Assembly: GCA_028023455.1 (NCBI GenBank)
Contig: JAQFVV010012395.1
Span: 8,110,498-8,174,497, forward strand
Direction: 5' to 3'
DNA from: Epiperipatus broadwayi
Taxonomy: Eukaryota; Onychophora; Udeonychophora; Euonychophora; Peripatidae
DNA length: 64,000 bases
Positions 11,374 through 25,060 of this stretch are shown here, one piece after another. A program made the translations under genes and the position numbers. Below the pieces are notes generated by a model. The model had not been told where the DNA came from and searched no databases. It saw only the letters and a program-made list of their open reading frames with translations. Numbering within the stretch: the stretch's first letter is position 1; every line of letters begins with the position of its first letter.

Positions 11374-12653
11374 GTAAGTTATATTTTAATGTTTTTTTAA
11401 AAATAAATTTATAAATAGATTGAAAACCAATGAATGATTTAATATGTTTTCAAAATAAACTGTCTTCCAGACAAATGAACTAAAAAGCAATAGTAAAAAA
11501 ATTAGTAAATATTCATCAATATTATTAGTTTTTTCATGCTCTGCTTTATGCTCAACTTATCTAACTTTCTTTTACATCATCTATCTTTTTTAATACATTA
11601 TTGCTTTTTTCTGTACACACTTTGGCTGCACTCATTCTTTTCCCCTGGGGTCACATACATATGTTTGCTATATTATGCATTATACTTCATAATATAATAT
11701 TGCAAAAAAATTAACCTAAATGTGTCTAAGCATTAATTAAAAAAATTAATGTAAAATCTGATATAGAAACAAACTTTTCACTATTTTAAAGAAATCTAGT
11801 TTATCACTGCTATATGCTACTTTTAATACATCAAGATGAGAATCCATAAATAGATTTTATATATGTTCTTAATTCTTTTATAATTTCATTTTAAAATACA
11901 ATGATTCATAAAAGATATACCAATGCAAATGATGTGAATAGCATGTGAGCACACCTTTGCATAGTCTTGTATTTCTTGAGCATTAAGTTTCAAAACTCAA
12001 AGTAAGGCATTTCTCTTTTTCTTAAAAATAACTTGCAGATGCATTTCATTTTCGAGCTTGATGAACTCAATATACACAATTCAGATAGTTGTGTAATAAT
12101 TGCTGTTTCTACCTGCCAGGAATTATTTACAAGCATCAGACAATTCTTAATATTTTTTAAATTTTGAAATCTGTTTTTAAATTCCTTGATTTAAAGGCAG
12201 CTAAATAATTTTAAATGATTGATCATATAATTTTCTGTAAAAATATCAATTCTATATTGTTTAACTTTTGTTATGGTTACAAAATGAGATAGAATTTGGT
12301 TATATATTTCCTCATAATAGATGGTTAATTTTTGATCAAAAGCAAAACATTATTCACCATCTTTTAGAACATTTTTTACTTTCAGCCTGTAAACTACAAT
12401 TGACTTCACCAAATTTTTCTGTGATATTGCACAAAAAGTCTAAAAAATACCAGCATACATCATTTGGAAAGTTCATTGTAAAATTTATTGTTTTTTTTAT
12501 TATAAAATTTAAATAATTTATTGTCATAAAGATGCTTAATCATCACACAGAGACATGTAAAAGGACATTTCTATAATTATTGTTTATTTCTTCCAAAAGA
12601 CTTTTGAATTTTTTATGATTCTTCTTTTGCTGAGATATAATTCACTATATTTC

Positions 12654-13000
12654 TGACAATTTTCATTGCAACATCTATTTTGGCCATAGAGATACATTTA
12701 TGGTCAAGTTTATTTAATAAATAATACAGTGTTACAATAAGAAATTTACTAAATTATATTTTTTTCAATAAGAAAACAAATCCCCTTTGATCCAATCATT
12801 GAAAAACATCCATCAATTTATTATATTTATGACAATTTTCATCGCATCCTCTACTTTGATCATAGAGATAAATGTGCCCAAGTTCATTTGTAAATATTAC
12901 AGTGAAATTGATGAAATTTATTAAATTATATATTTTTTTCAATAGAGAAACAAATGCTTTTTTTATTCAATTATTGAAGGACATTCATCATTGCACTCAC
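12654..13000. repeat. Two diverged tandem copies of about 176 bp
   Basis: Both copies start with gacaattttcat, at 12654 and 12831, and share the central catagagata and ttttttcaata blocks. The surrounding intron, 11374-15694, shows no other recognisable gene. Confidence 0.7.
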
Positions 13001-13405
13001 AAAACAAATTTTTTATATCAATATTCCCCCAAAAATGCTAATAACATCAAGATAATCTGTGCATCTAGTTTGATTCTTCATAAGTAGAAATTTAAAAAAA
13101 AGTCATAAATTGTTGCTGAAGAAGGGTGCTAGTGTCAAAGGTAAGCTAAAATATGTACATTTTTAAAAATCTTTTAGAATGTAATTAGAAATATGTTTTG
13201 GATTATGTTCAATATGGTTTAAGTAGGTAGTCTAAAAGTTGCATTGTTTTTCAATTTGTGACATTATTTTGATTTTTATTGCTAATTTATCAAATAATAC
13301 ATTATAAACATTGATGAAACATTCCTTGACAACTTTTGCAGTAGTAAATTGTTTCATGTTTGCCAAGTATGCAATTTTATATAATACTCCTGTCATCGCT
13401 GTATG

Positions 13406-13625
13406 TTGTGACATCACCACTGATATAACTAATTGTTATTGTTGCAATGACTTCTTAAAGAAAGTTAACTTTTCACATCATATTAAAAACTCACCGTGCT
13501 AAGTGTCAATAAATGATTTGTGATATCGCTACTGACTTAACATTTTATTGTTACAAACATTTCTTTAAGAAAGTTAACTCTTTATATCACCTTGAAGATC
13601 CACAATGGCGGACAATGTTATATTT
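13406..13625. repeat. Two diverged tandem copies of about 113 bp
   Basis: Copies start at 13406 (tgtgacatcacc) and 13519 (tgtgatatcgct) and share aaagaaagttaac and the end near ccacaatg/caccgtg. Confidence 0.6.
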
Positions 13626-13629
13626 TATT

Positions 13630-15694
13630 TAAAATAACACTTTCATATTAAATTAAACAAGTTACAAACTGCTGTGTTCCCAACTATGACTGGGAAACCA
13701 GCAAACAAATATACAAAAAACTCGACAGATAACAGCACTTATATATTTCACAATAATAATTTATTAACAAATAGGAAAAAGAATTACTATACTGATCTTT
13801 AACGCAAATGTAAAGTCTGCATTTGAATGAGCTTAATTCACGGATTAATTATTGAATAGCAAATAATTTTGTAATGCTTAGGTAAACTATTATTCACTTT
13901 ACCTTTACTAATGTCTATAGTCTTTATAATACAAACTTCTACTGAGTCTCTTGAGATGTTTCAAAATAATAAGACTGAGATGGTCTGTTAAAAGCATTAG
14001 TCGGCTTAGTGACCTGCAAGAGCCGAGATCTTGGGAATCAAGTCATCTGATGATGATTTTCACTGCCCTTCAACTCTTGGCCACAGTGACTGTAGTAGCA
14101 ACTGCAGAAAAAACGAACAGCCCTTTTTTTCTAGATTTTTATAGACATCACTTCTTTTATTTCTCTTATCTTTTCTGAAGTAAATTCCTCTTAGCTTTTT
14201 AATTATATAATTAATTACTTATTGCCATAAATGGTAATGTTTTAGGTCTATACAATTAATTGGTGTCCTAGAAATTCATTTCCATATATGGTAATTTATA
14301 AAGTCTATTCCATTAATTAATTAGTCTCTTATCAAAAAATATTTGTAATCAGCAAACATTTCTTGGAATTTATTGATCGCAATGTTCTTATCGCAATTAA
14401 CGTAAATTTAATCATTAATTAAATCTAACGCTTATCCGTGAGCGATCTAAAATATATTTCTACTTTTTCTGGAGTGCTCAAACTTATACTAATGTCAATG
14501 TAAATATTTTTATAAAACATCACACAACTATGTTCCTTTAACTTATTGAAATTGTCTTGAAACATTTTGTTTTCATCGGATATTTTTCATTTGTATTTCG
14601 AAGATATTCTTGCATTATAAGAAATTAAATTATAATTTGACCTAAAATAATACATTTCATATCCATCACATGATTGCTATAATCTTTTCATGTAATTGAT
14701 ATTTGAAATTATAAGAAATAAAACTTCACATATCCATGTAATTATATAATTAAACATGCGTTGTGAGAACTGCTGCCACTCGTGCCCACTTGCCGATTGA
14801 CTGCACGCCTCTCAAGATTTTTAAAAATTTAGATTAATAAGTGTGTGTTTAGGTCTGCACATAAAAGATTGGCAGACTGCAGATTGAATATGGCATTCTT
14901 ATAATCTTTTTACTTGGAAAAACATGCTACTATAAGTACCTCATTTTAATCTACTTTTTTAAATGTCTTTGTAAATATTATTTTGCTTGACCAAAATATT
15001 TTTTTTCGTTTTTCTCCAAATTTTAATCTCAAAATCATCAATACCTTTATGAGTGGAAATTATTTTAATTTATACATAGGAGAGTGTCCAAAGCAAGTCA
15101 TTATTGACCACTTTTTGCTTTTTAAATACATTTCCAACAATTAACTTTGAATAATAAAAAATATAAAAATAAATTATGAATTAGAGAAGAACCCTCTCTC
15201 GCTAAGATGAGGATATTGCAATTAATGTTTTTTCTTTATTATGATTATAATGCCATAGATCAGATTGACCATGATTATTTAATGTCCTTTATTCTTCAGT
15301 TAAAAGTAGTTTGAAAACTCATTTATCAGTCATTACAGATGGCTAATTTAGTTGATTTTTTAAAAATAATTATGAACTTTCTTGGAAAATATTCATTTTC
15401 AATAAAACTTTCCAAGCCCAATTCTGATTTGAAATTTATTTTGTGATTATAATGTTCCAACTGTTGCATTCTGAGTACATATTATTCCAACCAAATATTT
15501 AGCCAATTGAAAAGCTCTTTATCAGTCAATCTCTGTCAATCCCCAAATTGTTTTGATCAAACATAATTTTACATGTGACTTAATGATAAAATAAGTTCCT
15601 ATAAAAATATGTTATAATTCTAGCTGTAAGTATTATTATAAAATTAAAACACATCAATCTTTAAGTATAATTTTTTATTTTAATTAATCTTTAG
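13630..15694. other. Intronic AT-rich DNA without a recognised gene
   Basis: A moderately less AT-rich part at 13960-14120 and a short GC-richer patch at 14760-14810 could be old repeat remnants. I could not match them to a family. Confidence 0.4.
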
Positions 15695-15838
15695 CTTTTA
15701 ATGAGAGCTCAGCAAGTGCTAGTAAAATCTTTTGCAATGGTTTTGTCTGTCAAGATGGACAGTGTATCCTGTTGTCTGATGTTTGCAATGAGTTGGCTGA
15801 CTGCAGTTATGGTGAAGATGAAGCCAACTGTCCTCGAG
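15695..15838 (+). CDS. LDLa exon of an enteropeptidase-like (TTSP-type) gene
   Basis: The exon is 144 bases (2+141+1) after the acceptor tttag and before the donor gtaatc. The peptide holds one complete LDL-receptor class A module. Its six cysteines are in FC, VC, QC, VC, DC and NC, with the hallmark GQCI, SDVC and acidic GEDEANC calcium-binding end. An N-E-S sequon lies just before it. LDLa modules are small disulfide-bonded calcium folds, common in the stem of type II transmembrane serine proteases. The exon ends in phase 1, which matches the SRCR exon at 37934. That implies LDLa joined directly to SRCR, as at the C-terminal end of enteropeptidase. The following intron is about 22 kb and full of repeats. 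Confidence 0.8.
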
Positions 15839-16789
15839 GTAATCCACATTATTTTATTGACATCTTGAATAATTATATTAAAGCATTATATAAATTAGGT
15901 TAAAAATATGTCACATGCATTATTTATGAATATCATCTACACTTCTTAACAGTTGTTCAGCATGTGCATGACCATTGAAGCCTTACTGTTTTAAGCTATT
16001 TGAAATCTGATATTTATCATGCTTATGTGTTTAACAATTTTTATAAAATACAATATGAAAAAAGACTTATAAGAACTTTATTTTGCATCAGGAGTTGGTA
16101 ATGTATGGTGCATGTAGCAAATTTGATACATCTTGGGATTAACTTTGGCACCTTAAGTCTCTGATTAAAACATAAAAATATTAAGACAAGAATGAATAAA
16201 ATATGCTGCAAACAAAAACAAATTTTATTAATATTCAGAAAAAAAAAAGAATAAAAAAACTTCAAGTTCAGTGAGTCAAACTAAAATGAAAATTATTCAC
16301 ATTGATTTTATAAGTTTTATACTTATTAATTTTGAAGACTATTCCAGAGTGAATTGTAATTGATAGTCCTTTAAGTTTTGTGTTCTTTAAAAAAACATTT
16401 TTGTTTAACTCTAAACATTAAAAGTCAGAAAAAAATAAAACATATACAGAAATGTCATTAAAGCAAGCAATATTTAATCTTAATTTTTTTATACTGTATT
16501 ACTATATTTTAGAAATAAAAGGTAAGCATTATTTGTGTAAAGCACATGGTATTTTATATTAAATTTGAACAGTGGCCCAAAAGATTTTATGGTATATTGG
16601 CCATTACTGTTTTCCACGCATTACATATACAAATAAGTAGTTTAAATTTAAACTGATAAATAGGATAAATATAGTTGTATTATGGTATTTTCTGTTCTAG
16701 CCTCATTTCTTTTCTATAATCATAGTCATTATATAGATTACTATACAACCATTTTATTCATTTATTTAGAATTGGACAAAAATGTTCAG

Positions 16790-17195
16790 TTTAATACCAT
16801 CAAAACAATCTGTGTAATATTAAAAATGGAAAAGCTGTAGGCCCTAATAAAATAACTAAAATTTAAAAGATGGTGGTGCTAAGTTAGCTTCAAATATATT
16901 GAAATTATTTAAGAATATTTGGACCCACTAAGTTGCATCACCTCTATTTTAGGGATGATTTTATTTTTTCAATTTTCAAAAATAAAGAGAATAGACAAGA
17001 TTACACTAATTATTATGGATTATTATTATTATTTGTTATAACAAAGGTACTGTCAAGAATTTTGTTGAATGCATTACTTCAAATTATAGATTAATGATTA
17101 CCAAAGACTCGTGGTTTAAAACAATCAAAAGCCATTATAAAGATGGCATTTGCTGCCAAGAAAATGCAAGAAAAGTATCAGAAATAAATGAGTGT
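16790..17195 (+). mobile_element. LINE RT fragment, N-terminal half, stops at a TA microsatellite
   Basis: With several stops and frameshifts the plus strand reads NGKAVGPNKITKI, DGGAKLASNILKLF, KENRQDYTNYYG, KVLSRILLNALL and AAKKMQEKYQK. This matches the N-terminal RT blocks of a common non-LTR family (SGKAPGPDGI, NYRGI-x-LL, QLQEK-x). The match ends where the next block (LYIAFIDLTKAFD) should begin, in the TA tract at 17197-17223. Confidence 0.65.

Positions 17196-17223
<28 letters not shown>
17196..17223. repeat. TA microsatellite at the end of the RT fragment
   Basis: About 14 TA units directly follow the RT-like ...EKYQK-x-MSVIYIY reading. The tract replaces the RT block that encodes LYIAFIDL in relatives. 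Confidence 0.85.
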
Positions 17224-17227
<4 letters not shown>

Positions 17228-17229
17228 AC

Positions 17230-20090
17230 ATATACATACAGTATTCAATTATTTAAAAAAAAAAAAAAATTTTTTTTTATTCTTTTATATATACAGAGAT
17301 TTATATGTATAGTTCTATTATTATGAATAAGCAGTTCTTTTTATGATTATTATATAATTTTTTTATTATTAAATAATATGTGTTAAATTTATTTAACTTT
17401 CATTTTGTTAAAAGAGAGTAAATCAGAAAGGTGTAAAATAAAATTGTTAGATTAGGAGATAAAAATTGTACACGTGTGAAACAATGAATAGATCGGTACA
17501 AACACAAAGATGCTTTTACACTTATTTCTGATGGCTATAGATTCCAGCTTTGTTGTTATCTGTATCTTAAAATTATTTTTACAAAAGAGGTGCTTTGATG
17601 TAGATGATAGCGATCAATTTTAAGTCAAACTTGTGAAGCTTTGATTTTTTTTTTTAGATAAAGATTTCCAGATGTTTTTCGCGATATAAACGATTAAAAC
17701 AATTTTTTTAGGCAGTCAGTCTGAAATTTTTTTTAGAGAGATGGCAGTTAATCATAAATTTTTTTTAAGAGTCAGTAATAAATTTCTTTAGAGAGATGAT
17801 CAGTTAAATTATTATTATTGTTTTGAGACTCAACTCAATTGGTCCTTCCTTGTTATAATTCTTAAGCAGAAATGTAAGCTCGAATTTTTTTTTTTTTTTA
17901 AAAAGAGAGTGAACGCTTTAATTCTTTTTTCTCACTCTTTGAAAGTTGAAAAAAAAAAAAAAAGAGCAAATGAAATGTGCGTTTATATAAAGCAATTTTC
18001 AAGCAATATTAAAGAATAGGAGAGAAATGGAACAAGATTGAATTTATTATAAGTTAGTAATAATTATAAAAATGATATTAACATATTTGGTTTTGCAAAA
18101 TACAATGCCTCTGCATTGCTAAACCATTTTTTTTGCTTCCTGATTAATACAGAAGGAGTCAAAACCGCTGATCTGTCTAGGAAATCATGTATCCAGAAAT
18201 AACCAACAAAAATGATAAATTTTGAAGCCAACCACGCAAGCTATATGGAATGCTTTGTTCCTAGTTCCTGTCTTATTAAAAGCTCACTGCCTTCAAACCA
18301 ATGGAGAAGGGGAAATAGGAGAAAAAGAAGATTTAAAACAGCTATGTAGAACCAAGTTTGAAGCCATAAATCAAATTTTTGTTGATTTACCTCAATCATC
18401 TAAAGTGTCGACAGCAGTTATTTTTTTAAAGAAGAGAAACAAGCAAATCCACCGGTACCTACTTATTCAAAGTACTTATAATAACTTTTTTTTTAAATGG
18501 TAGAAGGAAGCCAATCAACAGTAAATAATAATGGAATTGAAGAAACAAGAAAGTCAATTGATTCAGCATTATCTTAAAAGTATCTGCAGTAACTTTCCTT
18601 TTTTTTTTTTGTTGTTGTTGTTGAGCAAAGAAAAGCAGTCTAAAATTCAAATTCAGGACATTAATAAGAAGTAAAAAGTAGACGGGTAAATATGAACTTT
18701 CTTTAACCGATTTTATTCTTTTGCTTATTAAAAGTAAACCTTAATTTACTGGTCAAAGCAATTTTCTTTTTTTTGATACAGAAACATTAAAGACTTGTTT
18801 ATCTATAGTTATTTGCAATATCTCACAACATAGCACAAACATAGTTTAAATCTTTAAACTTAAATTTTTCATTATTTTTTTTTATTATATATTGTAATGT
18901 TGAAATGTTTTTTTATTTTATTTTATTAATTGTTCTTCAGATGTTAATGATAATGAGCAACCTATAGATATATGCATTTATAATGTTTTTTTATTTTTAT
19001 TTTATCTTGTTGCATATTAAAAGTTAATATATGTATTTTATTTTCTTTCGCTATAAGGTTGCAAAAGAAAAAAGATATTTTTATATATGTAATTTTTGGG
19101 TATACATTTTAAACATATATGTTAACATTACCGAATGCGTGAATGTGTAACTGCTTACCCAAACACATCAAAGAATAGGTTATATATGATTAGTTTAAAA
19201 TAGTAAATTAAAAAGTAGGGCATTACATTTGAATGGAAATGAAATAACATATACAAGTTACACCTGAAATTTATTTTATGATATGATAAGTAAGAAAAGT
19301 CTTAAATAAGCATTTATAGAATATGTATTTTTTTTAATATTGAGTTAAAACAGCTTATTTTGAGATATCAAGAAAAGTGACAAACCTATATATTAAGTTT
19401 ATTTGCTTATACTTATATCAATTTTATATTAATAAGTCATTTATTTAATTGTCGATTTAATTTTAAAGAAGGAAAGAAAGAGTAGTAATGTTAATAAAAT
19501 ATAATTATATATCTTAATTGGTTTCCGAGTTATTATTAAGAATATTGTGTTTTTTGTTTTTTTGTCTTAATTCTATCATTTTAAATCAGCATCATTGCTC
19601 GCAGTTATTAAGTATTACCATTCATATATATTGAGCAATCACTTGCAAATATTAAGCGTCCGCAAAATAATAGGTAAACTAGAATGTTGATATTTGGGTA
19701 TTTAAGGATTATGCTTGAGAATAAATTAAATTTTGATAATTATAGTTCAACATAGAAAGCTAAAATTGTGTTGTGTCCATGAATTTAGATCATCCTCATC
19801 AAAGATGGATATCATGTTATTAGTTAAAAATGTTTCAAATAATACTATATAAAAGTTATGATCGCCATCAATCATCATTAATAAATTATAATCATTAAAT
19901 TTAATGTTTAGCGTAATGAATATATTTTAGTAAATAGGGGTTTATAGAAAATTGAATATTATGCAAAGAGATTCATGATGATCAATCATCACCATTAGTA
20001 TTATTAAATCCCAGTATGAAATATGATAATTTTAATAGATGCCTATAAGTTTATAAAGATGAATTTATTGTTGTGAATCTATTGATAAGC
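17230..20090. other. Intronic DNA, no gene recognised
   Basis: AT-rich with several A/T homopolymers. A 93-codon open frame at 18222-18503 (containing EDLKQLCRTKFEAINQIF) has no recognised homology and no supporting splice context. It is left as unassigned. Confidence 0.4.
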
Positions 20091-20094
20091 CATG

Positions 20095-20190
20095 GCTGGT
20101 ATCATCATCACCATTATAATCATTGTTATGATATCACTATTATTATCATTATTATGATATTATCATCATCATCATCATTATTACCTTTAT
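20095..20190. repeat. Imperfect ATC/ATT trinucleotide repeat
   Basis: Interspersed atcatcatc and attattat units over about 95 bases. Confidence 0.75.
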
Positions 20191-22806
20191 TGTGATAAAT
20201 AATTTAGTTAAATGGCCATCAATATCAATAATGGTCTTCACATGCTTGTTTGGAAGCCATTAATAGGATTATACATGTCTGTTCATCAATATACGCTAAT
20301 GAGCTAGCAATGTCTATAAGAATCTTTGATCTATAGTATAAACTTTGGTAATATTGGGATCTTGTAATTTTATCAATATAGATAAAATGTAAGAATGTCA
20401 TTTTGTTCAATAGTCATCCAAGTCATGTGTAATAAATATGTACTGAATGAGTTTGAACTCAAGTACACTATAAATAGATACTTATCTAGATTGAAAACAA
20501 TCTAGTGGCGCTCATGGGAAAACACATGTACTTAGCTAAACTGAATAAAGAGTGATATCATCCCTTTCCAACTTCATAATATTAGTTTTATAAAATATAT
20601 TTTTTTATAAGTTGTCATGAATAGCACCAGTGTGTGCATATGACCATGAATGGTCTTATATATTTGGAAAGAAGGATAGAAGGATTCTTTGTTAGAAGAA
20701 TCTAGTATTGGAGATAAGCATAAAGCACTCCAGGAATCTCACAGTGGGTACTTTTATTCAGTTGCTATGTTTAATATTATTTTTATTAGATGACAATGTC
20801 CAGTATGTTTTACTGTTTAAATGACTGCCCCAATATATAAATAAATACCAAGAATCTTTAATGCTGATATTTTCTTTGTCTATGCTATGATGAATTGAAA
20901 TAGCTACAAATTATAATTACAAATACATATTGATATTAACTGATAAATAATTGTTACAAATGGCAATTGATTTATTTAAATTGTTACAATATATATATAT
21001 ATATTGTAACCACGTGATATGCCACCTGCTTTTATCAAAACATTTTTAACAGTACTTTATATGATAATTAGCCATTAAAAAAAAGATAAAATAAAACAAA
21101 TAACTAGAGATGTAAAATTATATTATTTATTCTGTAGATAAAATGGTATCATTAATAAGCAATATTTTATATATTTAAATTTAAATAGTTATCTAATAAA
21201 AGATAATAATAAATGATATAACTGTTATACATATATTTAAGGAATAATTAATAAAATGTGCATTCATAATGTTAGATTCATAAAAGAAAGAAAGAAAGAA
21301 AAAAGCTAGCTGAATATATATTTTAATTTTTAGTGGTGAAAATTTATTGGGTTGCTAAATTGCTAATAAGTTAGTTAAATTATTTCATTTAATCACCTTT
21401 ATAATTTATACTTCAGTTAAGTCTTAAAATAATTCAATAGCATTTAGTTATTCAAAGTTGAAGTGGATTATTAAAAAAAGCTTGCCTTAAATAAGATTAG
21501 TTTCATACTCTTATGTGTGTGTGCATGCATAGATTTACATGTTGACTTTTAGATCTTTAATTTTATTTATTAAAATATTCAATTTATTTATTAACTTTTA
21601 AAAGTAAAATAGATAATAAAACTTGGCAAATAAAATATTTATTATTCTAAACTTCTGATAGAAACAAAAATTCAAATATGAAAATCAGTAAATTATTACA
21701 TGTATTTTCTGTTTATTATTATTTTTTTTTTTAAAAAATCTTTATTCATGTTAAGTTGCTGGCATGTGATATTGTTTTTTTTTTTGATATTGAAGAAAGG
21801 AGCCGGCAACTGATTTGATTTTTTTGTTCTTTAGTTTCATCACAGAGGTTGTCCTAATAAGAAGGAAGAAAAAACAGTGTAACTTTTATTATTTGCATTT
21901 GTTTTAAAACCAGTATAAACTATATTTTTCTTTAAAGTCTTCATATAGAATGGATTGCTGAGAGATAGATTAAGCAATCTAGTTTTATGCTTTCTTTAAA
22001 CTAAATAGTCTAATTTTCAGAATATAATGTGCCAAGATAATACTTATGATTTAACATTTAACTTTTAAAATTTTCAACAAATGATAATGGTAATCTTAAT
22101 TGAGATCATATGGAAAATGATAAACAATCATTTTATGCTAATAAATCGCATTCTTAGTGCAGTAAATTTAAAACCAAGTTAAAAAATAATAATAATAATA
22201 ATAAATGTTAAGAACTGTTCAAAACTAAAATAATTTACATAAATGTTTAGATCTTAATTATTAATTTTAAAAAACCAACAAATGTCTAAATGATATAAAA
22301 AACATAGATAAATTGAATACTGCTTTCTGAAAGTTAAAAATTTATTAATGAAAATTGGCATATCATTTTATATTATGGCAGAAATGTTTCTTTATCATCT
22401 GATTCTCCAGAAAGAGTGGAAAAACTGTTAATAAAATATTTTCCAGTGAAACCATGGATAACTATTAAAATTTTATAGTTAATAATAATTGTACATAATT
22501 GTCATATTTTAAAACTAGCTAGTTAATATTAAATTGTGTCATATAATGGATCCATATCTGTTCATGCTTGTCTTCTATCATAGCAAAGTTGTAGCTGCTT
22601 TGTTGTTTCTTTTAAAAAAATAAATAAATAAATATATTGGTTTGAAAAATACTAATGCATCAATATTATTCCCATAGCTAATGACATGGGACCTCACACT
22701 ATAAATTATCTGCCTACTGTTGAAGAAGCTTTACTAATGAACTGAATTTATCTTTATCATCATTATTATTGGCATTTTTATTTTGTTTAAAAAAATGATA
22801 ATATAA
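20191..22806. other. Intronic AT-rich DNA, no gene recognised
   Basis: The only notable structure is a perfect palindrome of TA repeats bounded by gttaca and tgtaac at 20984-21009. I see no ORF with family features. Confidence 0.4.
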
Positions 22807-23887
22807 TGTAACGGTCAGGTTTGTACATTTGCTCAATGACTGAGAGTCCATGCCAGAGAACCAAAGGCTGACCAAGTCAGGATAGTAATATCCTATGTCT
22901 GATCATACCTCAACTCTCTCACTCATGCTTCCAAGTCAACCCATCACAAATGACATGCCTGAGGTTACACTTGCTATCTTTTTATTCAAGTTCCAGCAAT
23001 AGCAAAGCACTAAAACATGAGACATACCCCCATCCCACTATTACATATTACATTATATAACTTAACTAGTGATTCATAAGGTAATGAGCAAGTAATGAGA
23101 CTGAGACAAATTTATATTTTCATAAATTTAATATAATATTTAACAAATAATAAGCAAAATAAATTGGCTATAGCTGGCTCACATGCAGGTGAGTGAATAC
23201 TCAGGGTCATGAAAAATGTTACAGTAATTTATATAGTGTGCTCACTTGCAGGTGAGTGATTCAGGGTTACAAAGCTAATTATATGGATTACACGCAGGTG
23301 AATGGTTTAGGGTTATAAAATAAATTTACAATGCTGCATCGAGACAAAAACCCAGAGAAGCCCAGCCTGATTTGATAGACAGAAGCACATTAAACAATGC
23401 CTTAGAGACTTTACCGGTAAATCCTTTCTGCCAAATATTTAATTTCATAACTAAACTTATTCTAAATGAAAGCTAGCTAACTAATAAATCCCATAATTAA
23501 TTATATTTTCTAAATGTTCAACTAAAATGTTTATCTTAAATTTATTTAAATCTCAGAGCACTATCAAAATCCTTGCTTGATCATTAATAATTTTAAATAC
23601 TCATAAACATCTAGTTTCTATAAAACCATACAACAAATTCTTATTTCTAAATTATCATTTTATTGATCATTTTATGCAATTCATTCTTATGCCATCTATC
23701 TTTAGTTTTAAGTTCATGTTTATTAATTTATGCTGGGTTTCAACACAATGGAGTTTTGTATGTTTAATAAATTATAGGGAGAGAGAGGCGAGTAATCACT
23801 TTTTATTATATCATATTATTGTGATATAAAGAATATAGCCAAAACTCTCTTCTGAAATATCTTATGCTAGAGTGAATCAGTTACTTA

Positions 23888-24235
23888 AAATGCCTTAACA
23901 AGTAAGTTATTTAAAACACATCTTTAAAATGAAATATTTTGTTAAAGTTATTTAAAATGTATATTTTGTGTGTGCTATTTAAAAACGCAGATTTGGGTAT
24001 GTTATTTAAGATGTATATTTGTGTAAGTTATTTAAAATATGTATTTTGCCAGTTATTTAAAAAGTATATTTTATGCAAGCTATTTAAAAGATATATTTTG
24101 CGTATGTTATTTAAAACACATTTTGTGTTATTAGTAAGGCTTATTCCAATGAGTTATTTAAGATTAATATTTGAGTAGTTTATTTAAAAATCAATATTTT
24201 GCATGAGCTATTTAATAATCCATATTTTAGAATCA
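23888..24235. repeat. Degenerate tandem array of 30-35 bp units
   Basis: Ten or so units vary on gttatttaaaa-n-tatattttg, inside the foldback element. The ORF over it (23939-24178) is the repeat read in frame. Confidence 0.75.
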
Positions 24236-24557
24236 GTTCGTTTGATCTTAGATAAAAATTATAATATACATAATGTTCAAATTCTAGTAAATCTAAACTT
24301 TTGCTATAACTCCATTTAATTAAAGATTAAGATGCTATGCAGAAAATCTTAAATCAGATTCTCATTAATCGCCTTTATCATGTGACTTAATAATCTCCTT
24401 TATGAACTGATCAGTGGTTGTAGTACTGAAAGAAGCTAAGATTTAGCATATTTAATTTATAAAATATTAATTTAGTGTTGCAAATGTATTGCTAGTTTGC
24501 ATAAATATGCATATCTTCTTGCTATACCTATAATGACCTACATCAGGATCATTTACA

Positions 24558-24658
24558 CATCAAGTCACGCCTGAAAGTTTAAGCAAAGGTGACATTTATT
24601 CGTATTTCATCAAGTCACGCCTTGAAAGTTCAGGCAACTGTGACCTTTATTCATATTT
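24558..24658. repeat. Tandem duplication of 50 bp
   Basis: Two copies of catcaagtcacgcc...ttcgtattt/ttcatattt, differing by a few bases, lie in the core of the foldback element. Confidence 0.75.
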
Positions 24659-24927
24659 AATGGAACTAAAGCATTCCAAAGGGCTCGTAAGCCAATCTTC
24701 TGTTACCTTAATAAAAAGGCCTCTTCCATTATAGCAAGCAGATTGGTTAGGGAACCATGTACTAGGTAATAAATCTCAATTAAGATACATTCGAGGTGCA
24801 TTTCATCTGATATTATAGTTTATAACATACTAGAATCTGACATTCGATTGCACTTCAGTTCAGCTTCCCTAGAAAGTAACTTCAGCTTTGATCAGATTCG
24901 GATTCTGAGTTAATGCGTTTATCTGTT

Positions 24928-25060
24928 TAGCAATTATATATAACATGCAAATATCTTTATAGTTAGGTTTAAACTTAATAATAATAATATAATCTGTAGC
25001 AATTATATAACATGCAAATATCTTTATATTTGGACTTAGTAATAATAATATAATCTCTAT
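24928..25060. repeat. Tandem duplication of about 65 bp
   Basis: Both copies carry agcaattatata, acatgcaaatatctttata and an aataataatataatct end. Confidence 0.75.

Noticed and set aside
18222-18503. 93-codon frame with a plausible N-terminus
   Set aside because: No family resemblance, no splice context and no repeat partner; not enough to call a gene.
20984-21009. Perfect palindrome gttaca-(at)n-tgtaac
   Set aside because: It could be two abutting LTR-type ends, but with no flanking LTR sequence it is most simply a TA-repeat palindrome.
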